From VGRF01 sp964460485 (lineage in GTDB: Bacteria > Myxococcota_A > UBA9160 > UBA6930), in assembly GCA_964460485.1 (NCBI GenBank), contig CAYWRY010000161.1:1-8852 (forward strand): DNA of 8,852 bases. Direction: 5' to 3'. This document shows positions 6,034 through 8,852 of the stretch, one piece after another (the stretch's first letter is position 1; every line of letters begins with the position of its first letter). The translations under genes and the position numbers were made by a program. The notes beneath the pieces are model-generated. The model was not told the DNA's origin, did not search any database, and worked only from the letters and a program-made list of their open reading frames with translations.

Positions 6034-8852
6034 GACACCCACTCCCGCGCGTTCAGGAAGAGGCGCATCCAAGGGCCGTCCTCGCGCCAGTCGTCGGGCC
6101 GGAAGGAGTGCTGCGCCGCCCGGAACACGCGCTCCGGGTGCGGCATGAGAATGGTCGCGCGCCCATCGGGCGTGGTGAGGCCGGTGAGCCCGGCCGGCGA
6201 GCCGTTGGGGTTCGCGGGGTAGCTCTCGGCGATGCGGCCGCGGCCGTCGACGAAGCGCGCGGCGACCACGCCGGGCGCACGCTCGCACTCCGCGCGCCCC
6301 TCGCCGTGGGCCACCGCGATCGGCAGCCGCGCGCCCGCCATGCCCCGTAACAACACGGAGGGGCTGTCTAGCACCTCGACGAGCGCGAGCCGCGCCTCGA
6401 ATCGGTTCGAGCGGTTGTTGACGAAGCGCGGCCACGCCTCTGCGCCGGGGATCAGCTCTTTCAGCTGCGAGAGCATCTGGCAGCCGTTGCAGACGCCGAG
6501 GGTGAAGGTGTCCGGGCGCGCGAAGAACTCCGCGAACGCGTCGCGCGCGCGCGGGTGGAATAGGATCGATTTCGCCCAGCCGCCGCCGCCGCCCAGCACG
6601 TCGCCGTAGGAGAAGCCGCCGCAAGCGGCGAGGCCGCGGAAGCCGGCGAGCGAGAGGCCGTGGTCGAGCAGGTCGGTCATGTGCACGTCGACGGGCTCGA
6701 AGCCGGCGCGGTGGAAGGCCGCCGCCATCTCCACGTGTCCGTTCACGCCCTGGTCGCGCAGGATGGCGACGCGCGGGCGGGCGCCGTTCAGGACGCGCGG
6801 CGCGTCGAAGCAGAAAGGCACGTGGGGGACGAGGCCGGGGTCCGTGAGGTCGATGCGCGCCGCCTGCTCCTCGTCCGCACACTGCGGGTCGTCGCGCCGG
6901 CGCGCCATGGCGTGGCTCGTCGCGCTCCACCAGGCGCGCAGCGTGGCGCGCGACTCGTCGTAGGCGAGGGCGCCGTTCGCGAAGACGCGCACGCGGTCGC
7001 CGGGTGCGGGCGCGCCGACGGCGGCGACGCGCTCGGCGAGCCCGTGGCGCGCGAACGCCTCCAGCACCGCCGGCACGTCGGTGTCGCGCACCTGGAGCAC
7101 CGCGCCCAGCTCCTCGGCGAAGAGCGGCGCGAGCAGCGCGTCGGCGCGCGCCTCGAGGCGTACGTCGAGGCCCGTGCCGCCGGCGAACGCCATCTCCAGC
7201 AGCGTCGCGAACAGGCCCCCGTCGCTGCGGTCGTGATAGGCGAGCACGAGCCGCGCCTCGCGCAGCTCGGCGAGCGCCGCGGCGAAGGCGCGCAGATCTT
7301 CGGGCGCCTCGACGTCGGGCGCGGCGTCGCCCACCTGCTCGTAGACCTGCGCGAGCGCGGAGCCGCCGAGGCGCAGCTTCCCGCGCGCGAGGTCCACCAG
7401 CAGCAGCGTGCTCGGGCCGCGATCCGTGCGCAGCTGCGGCGTCCAGCTCGCGCGCACGTCGCGCACGGGCGCAAAGGCGGTGACGATCAGCGAGAGGGGC
7501 GCCGTCACCGCGCGCGGCTCGCCGTGCTCGCTCCACACCGTGCGCATCGAGAGGGAGTCCTTGCCCACCGGCACCGCGATGCCGAGCGCCGGGCACAGCT
7601 CCATGCCGACGGCGCGCACGGCGTCGTAGAGCGCGGCGTCCTCGCCCGGGTGCCCGGCGGCCGCCATCCAGTTCGCCGAGAGCTTGGCGTGGGAGAGCGC
7701 GGCGACGTCTGCGCTCAGCAGGTTGGTGAGCGCCTCGGCGACGGCCATGCGCGCGGAGGCGGCCGCGTCGATCAGCGCGAGCGGCGTGCGCTCGCCCAGC
7801 GCCATCGCCTCGCCGGTGTGGGTGCCCCAGCCGGCGATCGTCACCGCGGCATCGGCGACGGGCACCTGCCACGGCCCGACCATCGGATCGCGCGCCACGA
7901 GCCCGCCGACGGTGCGGTCGCCGATCGAGATCAGGAAGGTCTTGTCCGCCACCGCCGGCAGATGCAGCACGCGGCGGATCGCGTCGGCGAGCGTCACGCC
8001 CGCGAGGTCGAGCGGGCGACGCCGAACGGCGGCGCGCTTCGCGTCGCGCACCATGCGCGGCGGCTTGCCGAGGACGAGCGCGAGCGGCACGTCGACGGGC
8101 GCGTCGCCGAAGTGCGCGTCGTGCACCACGAGCCGCGGCTCCGCGGTCGCCTCGCCCACCACGGCGTAGGGGCAACGCTCGCGCGCGCAGAGCGCCTCGA
8201 AGTCGGCGAGCCGCTCCGGCGCGAGCGCGAGCACGTAGCGCTCCTGCGCCTCGTTGCACCAGATCTCCAGCGGCGACATGCCCGGGTCGTCATTCGGGAT
8301 CGCGCGCAGCGCGATGCGCGCGCCGAGGCCGGCGCCGTGCACCAGCTCCGGCAGCGCGTTCGAGAGCCCGCCGGCGCCGACGTCGTGGATCGAGAGGATG
8401 GGGTTGCGCTCGCCTTCCGCGACGCAGGCGTCGATCACCTCCTGGCAGCGCCGCTCCATCTCGGCGTTGTCGCGCTGCACCGACGCGAAGTCGAGCTCCG
8501 CGTCGCCGGCGCCCGAGGCGACCGAGGAGGCCGCGCCGCCGCCCAGACCGATGCGCAGTGCGGGACCCCCTAACACCACCAGCTTCGCGCCGGCGGGAAT
8601 CGGCGCCTTCTCCACGTGGCCCGGCCGCACGGCGCCGAGGCCGCCCGCGATCATGATCGGCTTGTGGTAGCCGCGCACCTCCTCGCCGCTCGGGCCGGGC
8701 ACGCGCTCCTCGAAGGTGCGGAAGTAGCCGAGCAGGGCGGGGCGCCCGAACTCGTTGGCGAAGCCGGCCGCGCCGAGCGGGCCGTCGGTCATGATGTCGA
8801 GCGCCGAGACGATGCGCGCCGGCTTGCCGAAATCCTTCTCCCACGGCTGCTC
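6030..8852 (-). CDS. purL: Phosphoribosylformylglycinamidine synthase, single-chain form, N-terminal part outside the window
   Basis: ATP- and glutamine-dependent conversion of FGAR to FGAM, step four of IMP synthesis, in the cytoplasm. The C-terminal 940 residues are visible. The E. coli protein is about 1295, so roughly 350 (N-terminal and first part of the FGAM synthetase domain) lie off the right edge. The frame is open to base 8852, so ATG 8792 (MTDGPLG) is internal. Visible in order: FGKPxRIV and GYHKPIM, GLGGGAASS (102-110), DFASVQRDN (121-129), HDVGAGGLSNALPELV (156-171), the second AIRS-like half with LSANWMAAAGHPGED (391-405) and PVGKDSLSM (428-436), then a class I glutaminase domain from RPRVAILRDQGVN (692-704). 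Catalytic Cys788 (GVCNGCQ), His905 and Glu907 (MPHPE) are present. The GDVLG loop continues as five glycines (754-758) encoded by (GGC)5. The stop overlaps the purB start. Confidence 0.98.
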   Translation of the reverse strand, partial: EQPWEKDFGKPARIVSALDIMTDGPLGAAGFANEFGRPALLGYFRTFEERVPGPSGEEVRGYHKPIMIAGGLGAVRPGHVEKAPIPAGAKLVVLGGPALRIGLGGGAASSVASGAGDAELDFASVQRDNAEMERRCQEVIDACVAEGERNPILSIHDVGAGGLSNALPELVHGAGLGARIALRAIPNDDPGMSPLEIWCNEAQERYVLALAPERLADFEALCARERCPYAVVGEATAEPRLVVHDAHFGDAPVDVPLALVLGKPPRMVRDAKRAAVRRRPLDLAGVTLADAIRRVLHLPAVADKTFLISIGDRTVGGLVARDPMVGPWQVPVADAAVTIAGWGTHTGEAMALGERTPLALIDAAASARMAVAEALTNLLSADVAALSHAKLSANWMAAAGHPGEDAALYDAVRAVGMELCPALGIAVPVGKDSLSMRTVWSEHGEPRAVTAPLSLIVTAFAPVRDVRASWTPQLRTDRGPSTLLLVDLARGKLRLGGSALAQVYEQVGDAAPDVEAPEDLRAFAAALAELREARLVLAYHDRSDGGLFATLLEMAFAGGTGLDVRLEARADALLAPLFAEELGAVLQVRDTDVPAVLEAFARHGLAERVAAVGAPAPGDRVRVFANGALAYDESRATLRAWWSATSHAMARRRDDPQCADEEQAARIDLTDPGLVPHVPFCFDAPRVLNGARPRVAILRDQGVNGHVEMAAAFHRAGFEPVDVHMTDLLDHGLSLAGFRGLAACGGFSYGDVLGGGGGWAKSILFHPRARDAFAEFFARPDTFTLGVCNGCQMLSQLKELIPGAEAWPRFVNNRSNRFEARLALVEVLDSPSVLLRGMAGARLPIAVAHGEGRAECERAPGVVAARFVDGRGRIAESYPANPNGSPAGLTGLTTPDGRATILMPHPERVFRAAQHSFRPDDWREDGPWMRLFLNAREWVS

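Noticed and set aside
6034..8259. Upstream extension of the purB frame through purL, which would give a 1202-residue fusion
   Set aside because: The added part is Arg/Ala-rich shadow of purL. PurB family length and the GTGA overlap set the start at 6033.
4480..8573. Very long plus-strand open frames opposite purB and purL (4480-6222, 6660-8573)
   Set aside because: They are antisense to intact, well-recognised genes; their products are Arg/His/Ala/Glu-rich with no domain. Long antisense frames are expected in DNA this GC-rich, where stop codons are rare.

Overview
The window is GC-rich (about 70% by eye) bacterial chromosomal DNA with seven protein genes. Six lie on the minus strand. The seventh, at the left edge, is on the plus strand and converges on them. 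PurL and PurB are of the long, E. coli-like type, which points to a high-GC member of the Proteobacteria or a related phylum. The sequence alone does not fix the lineage. I see no tRNA, rRNA, CRISPR array, insertion sequence, phage gene or attachment site.

Layout on the minus strand, in transcription order (right to left). (1) purL runs off the right edge; the C-terminal 940 residues are visible. (2) purB overlaps purL by 4 nt. (3) An AI-2E family membrane protein begins 4 nt after purB, with a TTG start and a strong ribosome binding site. (4) A PlsC-like membrane acyltransferase overlaps it by 4 nt. These four look like one translationally coupled operon joining de novo purine synthesis (FGAR to FGAM; SAICAR to AICAR; adenylosuccinate to AMP) to two membrane/lipid genes. 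A strong GC hairpin sits just after the acyltransferase stop.

After a 62-nt gap comes a second coupled pair: a DUF1295 (steroid 5-alpha-reductase-like) integral membrane protein and a classical SDR dehydrogenase resembling 7-alpha-hydroxysteroid dehydrogenase, overlapping by 4 nt. A small secreted protein of unknown function follows (positions 533-754). On the plus strand, positions 1-434 hold the 3' part of a hotdog-fold thioesterase. A lipid- or acyl-CoA-related theme (thioesterase, SDR, DUF1295, acyltransferase) runs through the left half, but a shared pathway is inference.

There is no intergenic stretch above 300 bases; the gaps are 98, 163, 62 and 4 nt. This is mostly an ordinary housekeeping region. 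The items most worth a second look are the purL-purB-AI-2E-acyltransferase coupling, the DUF1295-SDR pair, the unknown secreted peptide, and a (GGC)5 tract that makes five consecutive glycines in the PurL glutaminase domain.
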